Assembly (NCBI RefSeq): GCF_024809975.1
Contig: NZ_JANUDY010000007.1
Span: forward strand, 1-64,000
Direction: 5' to 3'
DNA from: Comamonas sp. BIGb0152
Lineage (GTDB): Bacteria > Pseudomonadota > Gammaproteobacteria > Burkholderiales > Burkholderiaceae_C
Length of the DNA: 64,000 nucleotides
How positions within the stretch are numbered: position 1 is the stretch's first letter; every line of letters starts with the position of its first letter. The notes below the pieces were generated by a model, which was given only the letters and a program-made list of their open reading frames with translations, searched no databases and had not been told where the DNA came from. Both the position numbers and the translations under genes were made by a program. Shown one piece after another: positions 24,351 through 34,674 of the stretch.

Positions 24351-25550
24351 TTACACGCGTTCCAGAATGCCGGCAGCGCCCTGCCCCATGCCGACGCACA
24401 TGGTCACCATGCCGTACTTGAGCTTGTTGCGCTGCAGCGCATGCACGACGGTGGCCGCGCGGATGGCACCCGTGGCACCCAGCGGATGGCCCAGCGCAAT
24501 TGCGCCGCCCATGGGGTTGACCTTGGCCGGGTCCATGCCCAGCTGCTGCATGACCGCGATCGATTGCGCGGCAAACGCCTCGTTCAGCTCAATCCAGTCC
24601 ATGTCCTGCAGCGACAAGCCCGCATGGCGCAGCGCCACCGGAATCGCCTCAATCGGGCCGATGCCCATGATCTCGGGCGGCACGCCCTTGCTGGCGTAGC
24701 TGACAAAGCGTGCCAGCGGCGTCAGGTTAAAGCGCTTGAGCGCCGCTTCGCTGACCACCAGCAGCGCACCTGCGCCATCGCTGGTCTGCGAGCTGTTGCC
24801 GGCGGTGACCGAGCCACGCGCTGCAAACACGGTGCGCAGCTTGGCCAGGCCTTCGATGGAGGTATCCGGGCGCGGGCCTTCATCGAGGTCCACCGTGCGC
24901 GAGCGGCTGACCGCCTCGCCCCGGGCGATGTCCACGCCCCGGTCGGTCACGGTGATCGGCGTGATCTCGGCGGCAAAATCACCGGCCTGCTGCGCCGCCA
25001 GCGCGCGCTGGTGCGACTGCAGCGCGAATGCGTCCTGGGCATCGCGGCTCACCTTCCAGCGCTGCGCGACTTTCTCGGCCGTCAGGCCCATGCCGTAGGC
25101 AATGCCCACATCGCCTTCGCGCTCGAATATGGACGGCGACAGCGATGGCGAGTTGCCCATCATCGGCACCATGCTCATGCTCTCAACCCCTGCGGCGATC
25201 ATCACATCGGCCTCGCCCACACGGATGCGGTCGGCCGCCATCTGCAGCGCAGTCAGGCCCGATGCGCAAAAGCGGTTGACCGTCACCCCGCCCACCCCCA
25301 CCGGTAGCCCTGCCAGCACCGCGCTGATGCGCGCCACATTCAGGCCTTGCTGGGCTTCGGGGATCGCGCAGCCGCAGACCACATCCTCAATCGCCTGCGG
25401 GTCCAGCCCCGGCGCTTGCGCCAGCACGGCCTTCATCACCGTGGCCAGCAGATCGTCAGGCCGCATATTGCGCAGATAGCCTTTGTGCGACTTGCCAATC
25501 GGCGTGCGCGTCGCCGCCACGATGTAGGCGTCTTGAACTTGTTTACTCAT
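24351..25550 (-). CDS. fadA: thiolase (acetyl-CoA C-acyltransferase), FadA-type
   Basis: This 399-residue thiolase has the nucleophile in VNRFCASGLTALQ (C95), the catalytic His in GGAIALGHPLGATGA and the C-terminal catalytic Cys in TMCVGMGQGAAG. It cleaves 3-ketoacyl-CoA at the end of each beta-oxidation cycle. AGAGGACTAGTGACC sets ATG 25550 over the in-frame GTG at 25556. The FadN-type partner is upstream, but a DUF559 gene and two hairpin repeats separate the two, so expression may be uneven. Confidence 0.92.
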   Translation of the reverse strand: MSKQVQDAYIVAATRTPIGKSHKGYLRNMRPDDLLATVMKAVLAQAPGLDPQAIEDVVCGCAIPEAQQGLNVARISAVLAGLPVGVGGVTVNRFCASGLTALQMAADRIRVGEADVMIAAGVESMSMVPMMGNSPSLSPSIFEREGDVGIAYGMGLTAEKVAQRWKVSRDAQDAFALQSHQRALAAQQAGDFAAEITPITVTDRGVDIARGEAVSRSRTVDLDEGPRPDTSIEGLAKLRTVFAARGSVTAGNSSQTSDGAGALLVVSEAALKRFNLTPLARFVSYASKGVPPEIMGIGPIEAIPVALRHAGLSLQDMDWIELNEAFAAQSIAVMQQLGMDPAKVNPMGGAIALGHPLGATGAIRAATVVHALQRNKLKYGMVTMCVGMGQGAAGILERV

Positions 25551-25574
25551 GGTCACTAGTCCTCTGTATTCACC

Positions 25575-25612
25575 GCCCTCTCCCGCATGCGGGAGAGGGC
25601 CGTGGTGAGGGC
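25575..25612 (-). repeat. palindromic REP-like element, left copy (inverted)
   Basis: The core is a 26-bp perfect palindrome at 25575-25600 (half-site GCCCTCTCCCGCA), followed by a GGTGAGGGC tail at 25604-25612. Read on the minus strand it gives GCCCTCACC, a short spacer and the CCCTCTCCCGC hairpin, the same order as the right copy at 25938-25974. The two copies face each other around the DUF559 gene. Confidence 0.8.
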
Positions 25613-25645
25613 CTGCAGCACATGTGCAAGCACCTCGTTCGTTTG

Positions 25646-25945
25646 TTATACAACCTCATGGTTCCAAAACCGCAGCACCCGCAAGCCTTGCTGCTGCAAC
25701 CACACCGTGCGCTGCTGGTCATAGCCTTGCGCCTGCAGATCGGCACGCTGGCCACCATCGACCTCAATCACCAGGCCATGCTCTAGGCAGACAAAATCCA
25801 GGATGTAAGAACCCAGTGGATGCTGTCTGCGGAACTTGGCGCCCACCAGTTGGCGGTTGCGCAGGTGGCGCCATAGCAGTTGCTCTGCAGTGGTGGCGGA
25901 TTGGCGCAGTGCGCGGGCGTTTTGCACCTTGACATCCGCCCTCAC
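25646..25945 (-). CDS. DUF559 protein (VSR/PD-(D/E)XK-like nuclease fold), repeat-bracketed
   Basis: This protein of about 99 residues has the complete DUF559 core: ARALRQSATTAEQLLWRHLR, KFRRQHPLGSYILDFVCLE with the active-site Asp, GLVIEVDGGQ with Glu and Asp, and GLRVLRFWNHEV. The fold is related to very-short-patch endonucleases, and the family's biological role is unsettled. The frame is open up to an ATG-like position at 26002, but that extension is just the translated hairpin repeat. GTG 25945 is preferred: it lies inside the repeat's GGTGAGGGC tail, with GGGAGAGGG as the ribosome-binding site. It sits between fadN-like and thiolase genes and looks inserted. Confidence 0.78.
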   Translation of the reverse strand: MRADVKVQNARALRQSATTAEQLLWRHLRNRQLVGAKFRRQHPLGSYILDFVCLEHGLVIEVDGGQRADLQAQGYDQQRTVWLQQQGLRVLRFWNHEVV

Positions 25946-25974
25946 CCCTGCCCTCTCCCGCTGGCGGGAGAGGG
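25938..25974 (+). repeat. palindromic REP-like element, right copy
   Basis: The GCCCTCACC tail (25938-25946) is followed by CCCTCTCCCGC (25951-25961), TG and GCGGGAGAGGG (25964-25974), an 11-bp perfect stem. It is the same element as 25575-25612 in opposite orientation. It provides the Shine-Dalgarno-like GGGAGAGGG and the GTG start of the DUF559 gene on the minus strand. Confidence 0.8.
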
Positions 25975-26009
25975 GGTTGGGGACAAGGGCTTGCTTTTCC
26001 ACGGTGGCC

Positions 26010-28418
26010 TTAGTTGCGGACGGGCTTGCCGGTGTTCAGCATGCCCAGAATGCGCTCCTGGGTTTTTTCCTTCACGATCAGGTCGGTGAAGGCCTTGCGC
26101 TCCAGCGCCATCAGGTACTCCTCGTTCACCAGGGTGCCGGCATCCACATCACCGCCGCAGACTACATCGGCCATGTGGCCGGCGATCAGCATGTCGTGCT
26201 CGGTGATAAAGCCACCCTCGCGCATGTTGACCAGGGTGCTGCGCAAGGTGGCTGCGCCACTGCGGCCGGCCACCGGGAAAGGCTTGCGCTGCGGCGGGCG
26301 CCAGCCCGATTGCGCCATGGCCTTGGCCTGGGTGAGTGCCACAAACAGCAGCTCGTCGCGGTGCGGCACGATAACATCGTCGGCCTGCAGGTAGCCCAGA
26401 GCCTGCGACTCCAGCGCACTGGTGCCGACGGTGGCCTTGGCCGCTGCGGTAAAGCCGTTGGCCAGGAAGGGCAGCAAGTCGTTGCCCGTCGAATACTGCG
26501 CATGGCGCGCCGCCTGGTAGGCCACATTGGTCAGGCCACCGGCACCGGGTACCAGGCCCACGCCCATCTCCACCAAGCCGATATAGCTTTCCATATGCGC
26601 CACGCGGCGTGCGCAGTGCAGCAGCAGCTCGCAGCCGCCGCCCAGCGCCATGCCATGCACAGCGCCCACGACGGGGATCTGCGCATAGCGCAGCGACAAA
26701 AACAGCTGCTGCATCACCTGCTCGATCTGGTCGATGGCCATCGGGCCTTGCAGTGCAAAGGCGGGCATCATGGCCTGCAGATCGGCGCCCACGCTGAAAG
26801 GCGCATCGCCCGACCAGACGACCAGCGCGTCAAAATCCTTCTCGGCCAGCGCCAGCGCGGTCTGCAGGTCTTCCATCACATCGGGGCTGATGGCATGCAT
26901 CTTGGTTTTGATGCTGAAAACCATGACCTGGTCATCCAGGGTCCAGCTGCGCGAGGCCTTGCTCTCGGCCAGGGTGCGGCCTGCCGTGCGCCAGTCCTGC
27001 GCGGCCGCGCTGGCTTCGCCCAGCACGCGCTCGGGGAACAGCTGGCGTGCATACACCGGCAGATCACGGCGCGGCACAAAGCGGTTCTCAGCCGCACTCC
27101 AGGAGCCCTGCGCCGTGTGTACGCCGCCAGCATCGGCGACGGGGCCCTCAAACACCCATTGCGGCAGCGGCTCGGTGCTGAGCGCCTTGCCCGCGTCAAT
27201 GTCTTCCTGCACCATCTTGGCCACCTGCAGCCAGCCGGCTTCTTGCCACAGCTCGAACGGGCCTTGCTGCATGCCAAAGCCCCAGCGCATAGCGAGATCG
27301 ACATCGCGGGCATTGTCTGCAATGTCCTTCAGGTGCACGGCGGCGTAGTGGAAGCTGTTGCGCAAAATGGCCCAGAGGAACTGGCCCTGCGCGCCCTCGC
27401 TGTTGCGCAGCAGCTGCAGGCGTTCACCTGCCGGCTTTTTCAGCATGCGGGTGTAGACGTCATTGCCCTTTTCGCCCGATGGCACATAGGCCTGGTGCTC
27501 GGGGTCAAAGCGCTCGATGCCCATCTTGGTTTTGCGGTAGAAGCCTGCCTTGGCCTTTTGGCCCAGCGCGCCATTGGCGATCAGCTGGGTCAGCACCGCT
27601 GGCGTGGTGTAGCTGGCGTAGAACGAGTCGGTCTGCGCACTCAGCTGGCTTTGCATCGTGGCAATCACATGGGCCAAGGTGTCCAGGCCCACCACATCGG
27701 CGGTGCGGAAGGTGCCCGAGCTGGCGCGGCCCAGCTTTTTGCCAGTGAGGTCGTCGACCACGTCGTAGCTCAGGCCAAAGCGCTCGGCCTCGGCAATGGT
27801 GGACAGCATGCCGGCCACGCCCACGCGGTTGGCGACAAAGTTGGGCGTGTCCTTGGCGCGGATGACGCCCTTGCCCAGCTGGCTGGTGGCAAAGCTTTCG
27901 AGCTGGTCCAGCACTTGGGGCTCGGTCGCAGCCGTCGGGATCAGCTCCACCAACTGCATATAGCGTGGCGGGTTAAAAAAGTGGATGCCGCAGAAGCGGT
28001 GGCGCAGCTGCTCGGGCAGCGCCTCGGACAAGGCCGTGATCGACAGGCCCGAGGTGTTGGATGCCAGGATCGCATGGGGTGCGACGAACGGCGCGATCTG
28101 GTGGTACAGATCGCGCTTCCAGTCCATGCGCTCGGCAATCGCCTCGATCACCAGGTCGCAGTCCTTGAGCTGCGCCAGATGCTCTTCGTAGTTGGCGGGC
28201 GTGATCAGATCGGCTTCAGCGGCCACACCTAGCGGCGAGGGCTTGAGCTTTTTCAGGTTGGCAATCGCCTTCTGCGCGATGGCGCTTTTGGGGCCCTCTT
28301 TTGCTGCCAAGTCAAACAGCACCACCGGCACGCGCACATTGACGAGGTGGGCCGCAATCTGCGCTCCCATCACCCCGGCGCCGAGCACCGCCACTTTTTT
28401 CACCACAAATCGGGACAT
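26010..28418 (-). CDS. fadN: FadN-type 3-hydroxyacyl-CoA dehydrogenase/enoyl-CoA hydratase fusion
   Basis: This 802-residue bifunctional beta-oxidation enzyme has the domain order of Bacillus FadN rather than E. coli FadB. The NAD-binding Rossmann domain comes first (VAVLGAGVMGAQIAAHL, about residues 8-22), then the 3-hydroxyacyl-CoA dehydrogenase C-terminal domain (FVANRVGVAGML, with HFFNPPRYMQLVELI upstream). The crotonase-type hydratase region comes last (about 500-720; GDAPFSVGADLQAMM and AVHGMALGGGCELLLHCAR). It converts enoyl-CoA to 3-ketoacyl-CoA. It lies downstream of the acyl-CoA dehydrogenase and DUF2147 genes and upstream of thiolase, matching a fadN-A-E set. Confidence 0.9.
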   Translation of the reverse strand: MSRFVVKKVAVLGAGVMGAQIAAHLVNVRVPVVLFDLAAKEGPKSAIAQKAIANLKKLKPSPLGVAAEADLITPANYEEHLAQLKDCDLVIEAIAERMDWKRDLYHQIAPFVAPHAILASNTSGLSITALSEALPEQLRHRFCGIHFFNPPRYMQLVELIPTAATEPQVLDQLESFATSQLGKGVIRAKDTPNFVANRVGVAGMLSTIAEAERFGLSYDVVDDLTGKKLGRASSGTFRTADVVGLDTLAHVIATMQSQLSAQTDSFYASYTTPAVLTQLIANGALGQKAKAGFYRKTKMGIERFDPEHQAYVPSGEKGNDVYTRMLKKPAGERLQLLRNSEGAQGQFLWAILRNSFHYAAVHLKDIADNARDVDLAMRWGFGMQQGPFELWQEAGWLQVAKMVQEDIDAGKALSTEPLPQWVFEGPVADAGGVHTAQGSWSAAENRFVPRRDLPVYARQLFPERVLGEASAAAQDWRTAGRTLAESKASRSWTLDDQVMVFSIKTKMHAISPDVMEDLQTALALAEKDFDALVVWSGDAPFSVGADLQAMMPAFALQGPMAIDQIEQVMQQLFLSLRYAQIPVVGAVHGMALGGGCELLLHCARRVAHMESYIGLVEMGVGLVPGAGGLTNVAYQAARHAQYSTGNDLLPFLANGFTAAAKATVGTSALESQALGYLQADDVIVPHRDELLFVALTQAKAMAQSGWRPPQRKPFPVAGRSGAATLRSTLVNMREGGFITEHDMLIAGHMADVVCGGDVDAGTLVNEEYLMALERKAFTDLIVKEKTQERILGMLNTGKPVRN

Positions 28419-28437
28419 GCTTACTCCACTTTTGTTA

Positions 28438-28469
28438 GCTGCCAGCGCACTCTGGTCGAGGCTGGCAGC
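28438..28469. terminator. hairpin between DUF2147 and fadN genes
   Basis: GCTGCCAGC (28438-28446) pairs perfectly with GCTGGCAGC (28461-28469) across a 14-base loop in the 67-bp gap. There is no T-run on the minus strand. It could attenuate read-through into fadN or act as an RNA processing site. Confidence 0.42.
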
Positions 28470-28485
28470 CCGTTTTATTCAAAAC

Positions 28486-28935
28486 CTATTCGACGCGCGA
28501 CCAGGTCTGCGTGCGGCCAAAGGGGCCAATCGATCCGCGCACATCGAGCTTGTTGCCGTTGTCGGTGGGCGTGAGCTTCAAGCTGTAGCTGCTGCCGTTT
28601 TCAGGGTCGAGGATCTTGCCGTCCTCCCACACCGCCTTGCCTTGCGCCTGCTTGGCACCCCGGATGATCTCCAGCCCCAGGAGCGGCTGGCCTTTGCGGT
28701 CATCGCTGCAGCGGTCGCACACGGCCTGCGGGTCGGCGCCTTTGCGCAGCAGTTTTTCCACCTTGCCGCTGAGCACCCCGCCGCTGTCGCTGATGCGCAC
28801 CTCGGACTTGGGCTCACCGCTTTTCTCGTCAAAGGTGCGCCACAGGCCCACCGGCGACATCTCGGCGGCCAGCGCGGGCAGCGCCACCGCCAGGCCAGCA
28901 GCCAGCGCCAGCAAGGGTTTGATCAAGGGTCGCAT
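28486..28935 (-). CDS. DUF2147 periplasmic protein
   Basis: This 149-residue protein has a signal peptide (LIKPLLALAAGLAVALPALA, cleavage after ALAA near residue 24) and a DUF2147 domain: SPVGLWRTFDEKSGEPKSEVRI, CDRCSDDRKGQPLLGLEII and a calycin-like strand pattern ending in RTQTWSRVE. The two cysteines in CDRC could form a disulphide or bind metal. Family members are small periplasmic proteins of unknown function, often near lipid or fatty-acid genes. Here it lies between the acyl-CoA dehydrogenase and fadN genes in the same direction, suggesting a link to fatty-acid uptake or handling. Confidence 0.85.
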   Translation of the reverse strand: MRPLIKPLLALAAGLAVALPALAAEMSPVGLWRTFDEKSGEPKSEVRISDSGGVLSGKVEKLLRKGADPQAVCDRCSDDRKGQPLLGLEIIRGAKQAQGKAVWEDGKILDPENGSSYSLKLTPTDNGNKLDVRGSIGPFGRTQTWSRVE

Positions 28936-28973
28936 CGCAGTCTCCAAAGGGTTGTTCAGCGGGGGCGACGGCC

Positions 28974-30776
<1,803 letters not shown>

Positions 30777-30795
30777 GGAAAGTCCTTTGGAAAAA

Positions 30796-31551
30796 CTAGG
30801 AGGTCGAGACAGAAGTGGAAACGGGCGGGGGAGCAGCCGCATCGGGCAGCGCCACCAGGCAAGGGGCGAGTGCGGCATCGATCAGCGCGGCATCGCGCTG
30901 GGGATCCACGGCATGGCGCAGCAAGACACCGCGCAGCGCGGTGGCGGCATGCTGCAGCGCCTGCGGGCCATGGAGAAAACGGGTTTCGTAGTGCAAGGAC
31001 AAAATAATGCCGTGCAGCTCAAACAGCACCTGGTCGGGCGCCACATCGGCGCGCAGCTGCCCTTCGGCTTGCGATTGGGCAATCGCCCGGCGCATGGCAT
31101 CCATCCAGATGTGCACCGAATCGGCCAGTGCATCGCGTACGTCACCAGGCCGGTCGTCAAACTCCACCGCGCCGCTGATGTAGAGGCTGCCGTAGAGGCG
31201 GCTGGCATCATTGGGCTGGGCGGTGCTGCCCATCCAGCCGGTGGCCATGTGCAGCAAACGCGCCAGCCCACGGGGCACCTGCAGCGCAGGCACAAAGATC
31301 TCACGCTCAAAGCGCTCGTGGTATTCGCGCACCACCGAGCACTGCAGCTCTTCGCGGGAGCCAAAATGGGCAAACACGCCGGACTTGCTCATGCCCATGG
31401 CCAGCGCGACCATGCCCAGCGACAGGCCATCGAGCCCCTCTTGCGCAGCCAGGGACAAGGCGGCATCCACAATCGCGGCACGCGTTTGGGCCCCTTTGGC
31501 CAGCTTGGCGATCTCGGCAGTGGCGGGGGTGGAAGCAAGGGGTTTGGTCAT
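30796..31551 (-). CDS. TetR-family regulator of the beta-oxidation cluster
   Basis: This 251-residue protein has a TetR HTH at about residues 22-68 (TRAAIVDAALSLAAQEGLDG then GMSKSGVFAHFGSREELQ) and a helical ligand-binding domain. It ends in a Val/Ser/Thr tail. It is the first gene of a leftward run into the acyl-CoA dehydrogenase, DUF2147 and fadN genes, so it probably represses its own operon and releases DNA on binding an acyl-CoA, as PsrA- and FadP-type regulators do. A palindrome typical of TetR sites sits 13 bp before its start codon. Confidence 0.85.
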   Translation of the reverse strand: MTKPLASTPATAEIAKLAKGAQTRAAIVDAALSLAAQEGLDGLSLGMVALAMGMSKSGVFAHFGSREELQCSVVREYHERFEREIFVPALQVPRGLARLLHMATGWMGSTAQPNDASRLYGSLYISGAVEFDDRPGDVRDALADSVHIWMDAMRRAIAQSQAEGQLRADVAPDQVLFELHGIILSLHYETRFLHGPQALQHAATALRGVLLRHAVDPQRDAALIDAALAPCLVALPDAAAPPPVSTSVSTS

Positions 31552-31563
31552 AAATCAAAAAAT

Positions 31564-31577
31564 AGCACGGTCGTTCT
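31564..31577. promoter_or_regulatory. candidate TetR operator (ACG-N2-CGT palindrome)
   Basis: AGCACGGTCGTTCT is an inverted repeat with core ACG-GT-CGT and one mismatched outer pair, of the form AGNACGNNCGTNCT. It lies just upstream of the tetR start in an AT-rich stretch, an ideal position for autoregulation. No second copy was seen upstream of the thiolase, thioesterase or hydratase genes. Confidence 0.5.
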
Positions 31578-31666
31578 TTTTTTGATTCTTGCACAAACCC
31601 AGTGTGCTGCCAACGGCTGGTTTGCAAAGCAAGGGTAAACCACGGCACGCGACCCAGCCGTCGGCA

Positions 31667-31703
31667 ACAAAAAAGCTGCTGGCCCCCTGGGGTTCAGCAG
31701 CTT
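31667..31703 (-). terminator. rho-independent terminator of slmA
   Basis: Read leftward, AAGCTGCTG (31703-31695) pairs with CAGCAGCTT (31681-31673), followed by a TTTTTT run (31674-31669). It lies 23 bp after the slmA stop. Confidence 0.85.
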
Positions 31704-31725
31704 GTGCGCGAAAGGCAGTTCGGCG

Positions 31726-32406
31726 TCAATGCGCCATCAAGGACAGGCAGCTGTCGAGCTGCTCGGTAGGCATGCGCCGGAAGTCCGAGCGCGCAAAGCG
31801 CTGCAGGCGGCCAATCAAAAAGGACATCAGCACGCTGGAGCGCACATTGGCATCCACCGTGGGTGTGGCTGATGCGTCCGCGCCAGGCACTGTGCGCAGG
31901 CATTGGCGCAAGGTGGTCTCGATGCGCTCGAAGAACTGCTGCATGCGCTGCTGCAGGCGTGGGTTCTCGGACTGCAGCGCGTCGCCCAGCATCACCCGCA
32001 CCATGCCGGGGTTGCGCTCGCCAAACTGCAGCACCATCGTGACCACCCGGTGGGCCTGGGCAATGCCCTGCTCCACGGTCTTGGCGGGGTCCGGCACATC
32101 GCGGCCGGTGATCTGCACGGCCAGGCTGTAGACGGACTGTTCAATGAACTCGATCAGGCCCTCGTACATCTGGGCCTTGCTGGCAAAGTGGCGGTAGAGG
32201 GCAGCCTCGCTGATCGACATTTGCGCGGCCAAAGCCGCCGTGGTGATGCGGTCTGCGCCTGGCTGCTCCAGCATGGCTGCCAGCGTCTGCAGAATCTGGA
32301 TTCGACGCTCTCCGGGTTTTGGACGTTTACGGGTAGGTGCCGGGTTAGCGGCTTCTAGCGGCGCATCGACGAGGTCGGCGGCGAAAGAAGATTCTTGATC
32401 AGACAT
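31726..32406 (-). CDS. slmA: nucleoid occlusion factor SlmA (TetR family)
   Basis: In this 226-residue protein, after a charged leader (RKRPKPGERRIQILQTLAAML), the HTH TTAALAAQMSISEAALYRHFASKAQMYEGLIEFIE matches the SlmA consensus. The all-helical domain has FGERNPGMVRVMLGDAL and ends FRRMPTEQLDSCLSLM. SlmA binds DNA sites spread around the origin-proximal chromosome and blocks FtsZ ring assembly over the nucleoid. ATG 32406 was chosen. It is next to argB, with a terminator downstream and palindromes upstream. Confidence 0.88.
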   Translation of the reverse strand: MSDQESSFAADLVDAPLEAANPAPTRKRPKPGERRIQILQTLAAMLEQPGADRITTAALAAQMSISEAALYRHFASKAQMYEGLIEFIEQSVYSLAVQITGRDVPDPAKTVEQGIAQAHRVVTMVLQFGERNPGMVRVMLGDALQSENPRLQQRMQQFFERIETTLRQCLRTVPGADASATPTVDANVRSSVLMSFLIGRLQRFARSDFRRMPTEQLDSCLSLMAH

Positions 32407-32550
32407 GCGTTGAATATGAGGCTGCACCCGACGCAGTCTCCCAACACCGCCAGGTATTTTTTATTGATAAAAGTAATGCACTCGCCTCACAGGTTGCCAG
32501 CGCAACCTTGGGCCCTCTGTAACATCTTACTGCAAAAGAACCGCAGAAAA

Positions 32551-32583
32551 ATGATAAAAATCATGTGCATTACTAGATGCACA
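32551..32583. promoter_or_regulatory. stacked palindromes upstream of slmA
   Basis: ATGAT-AAAA-ATCAT (32551-32564) is followed directly by TGTGCAT-TACTAG-ATGCACA (32564-32583). The 9-mer GTGCATTAC within the second (32565-32573) recurs inverted as GTAATGCAC at 32473-32481, between these sites and the slmA start. The spacing suggests operator sites, possibly looping. The cognate regulator is unknown. Confidence 0.42.
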
Positions 32584-32606
32584 AATCAATTACGCAATCA
32601 AATGTA

Positions 32607-33512
<906 letters not shown>

Positions 33513-33573
33513 TTACAGCAGCGGAGAAGATGCAAAACGCGCATTGTGCCCCAAAGTGCCATCTGCCTGCAGA

Positions 33574-34674
33574 TCAGCGAATCCAGCCTGGTAGCTTGAA
33601 GCGCACGATCACCAGATAGGCGGCGACATAGGAGACACAGAACAGCGCACAGAAACCGATGAGGATATAGGTGTTGCGCCAGAACAGGACGGCCGGCACC
33701 ACGGTGAGCAAAGTGAACGCCCACAAATACGGCGCAGTCCGGTTATTGCGGCGCAGCATGCGGCGGGCGGCGTTTTCATCAAGCACGCTGCGCACAATGC
33801 GGCGGTAGATCAGCTGGTGCAGGTGCAGCGCATCGGCCATGCCCGGTGAGTCACCGCGCGCGAGCTTGCGGTAGATGGAAAACATGGTCTCCCACACCGG
33901 ATAGATGAGCAGCAGCATCGGAAACCAGGGCGAGACGATGGGGTGGCGCTGCACCAAGGTGATGCTGCAAAAAGCGATGACGATGCCCCAGACGTAGGCG
34001 CCGCCATCGCCCGCGAACAGCTGGCCCATGGGGTAGTTCCAGAACATGAAACCCAGGGTGGCGGCGGCGGTGATCACCAAAATAGCGGCCAGCTCCCGGT
34101 CGCCCAGCTGCAGCGCCACATGGGTGAGCGCCGCGCAGATGATGACCGCCACCATGCCCGCCAGGCCGTTGTAGCCATCGATGATGTTGAAGGCATGGGG
34201 CAGGCCGGCGATGGCCAGCACCGCCAGCGCCATGCCCAGCCAGGGCGCGGCGCTCAAGGCGGCATCCAGCCAGACCAGGCCCATGCGTGGCACGGTCATG
34301 CCCAGCAGGTACACCGCCAGCAGGCCGGTCAGCAGGGTCAGCACCAGGCGGTAGCGCACGGTCATGCGCTGGGTCATGTCCTCGGCGATGCCACCGGCCA
34401 CGGCGGGCAGCATGGCGATGAAAAAGAACAGCACCCACTGGTTCCAGTGCAGCGCGTTGCCGTAGTAGCCCCACCAGTTCTGCACACCCGCCACCCCCAC
34501 CGTCAGCACTAGGCTGGCAAACATGGCCAAACCACCCAGCCGGGGGATATTGCCCATATGGAAGCGCTGGGGCAAATCCTTGCCATAGCGTTTGGCATGG
34601 CCGCGCATACGGCGCACGATAAAACCCGCGCCGATCAGCGAACAGAGAAAAGCGACCACTGCCAGGAAAATCAT
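33574..34674 (-). CDS. MraY/WecA-family polyprenyl-phosphate sugar-1-phosphate transferase
   Basis: This 366-residue integral membrane protein has about ten helices. It has the family motifs IPRLGGLAMF near the N-terminus, GLPHAFNIIDGYNGLAGMVA (NxxNxxDGxxGL-type catalytic motif) and NYPMGQLFAGDGGAY. The cytoplasmic loop DALHLHQLIYRRIVRSV carries the HxxH-like nucleotide-sugar motif. It should transfer a HexNAc-1-phosphate to undecaprenyl phosphate, initiating glycan synthesis. Its ATG overlaps the TAA of the upstream GT2 gene (TAATG), so the two are translationally coupled. WecA-like is favoured over MraY because of the polysaccharide context. Confidence 0.86.
   Translation of the reverse strand: MIFLAVVAFLCSLIGAGFIVRRMRGHAKRYGKDLPQRFHMGNIPRLGGLAMFASLVLTVGVAGVQNWWGYYGNALHWNQWVLFFFIAMLPAVAGGIAEDMTQRMTVRYRLVLTLLTGLLAVYLLGMTVPRMGLVWLDAALSAAPWLGMALAVLAIAGLPHAFNIIDGYNGLAGMVAVIICAALTHVALQLGDRELAAILVITAAATLGFMFWNYPMGQLFAGDGGAYVWGIVIAFCSITLVQRHPIVSPWFPMLLLIYPVWETMFSIYRKLARGDSPGMADALHLHQLIYRRIVRSVLDENAARRMLRRNNRTAPYLWAFTLLTVVPAVLFWRNTYILIGFCALFCVSYVAAYLVIVRFKLPGWIR

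Noticed and set aside
25946-26002. Start of the DUF559 protein at 26002
   Set aside because: The extra 19 residues are just the translated hairpin repeat. GTG 25945 has a good ribosome-binding site and gives a family-length protein.
25836-28232. 798-residue plus-strand open frame
   Set aside because: It is antisense to the FadN-type gene. It has no recognisable domain, and the length reflects codon bias of the true gene.
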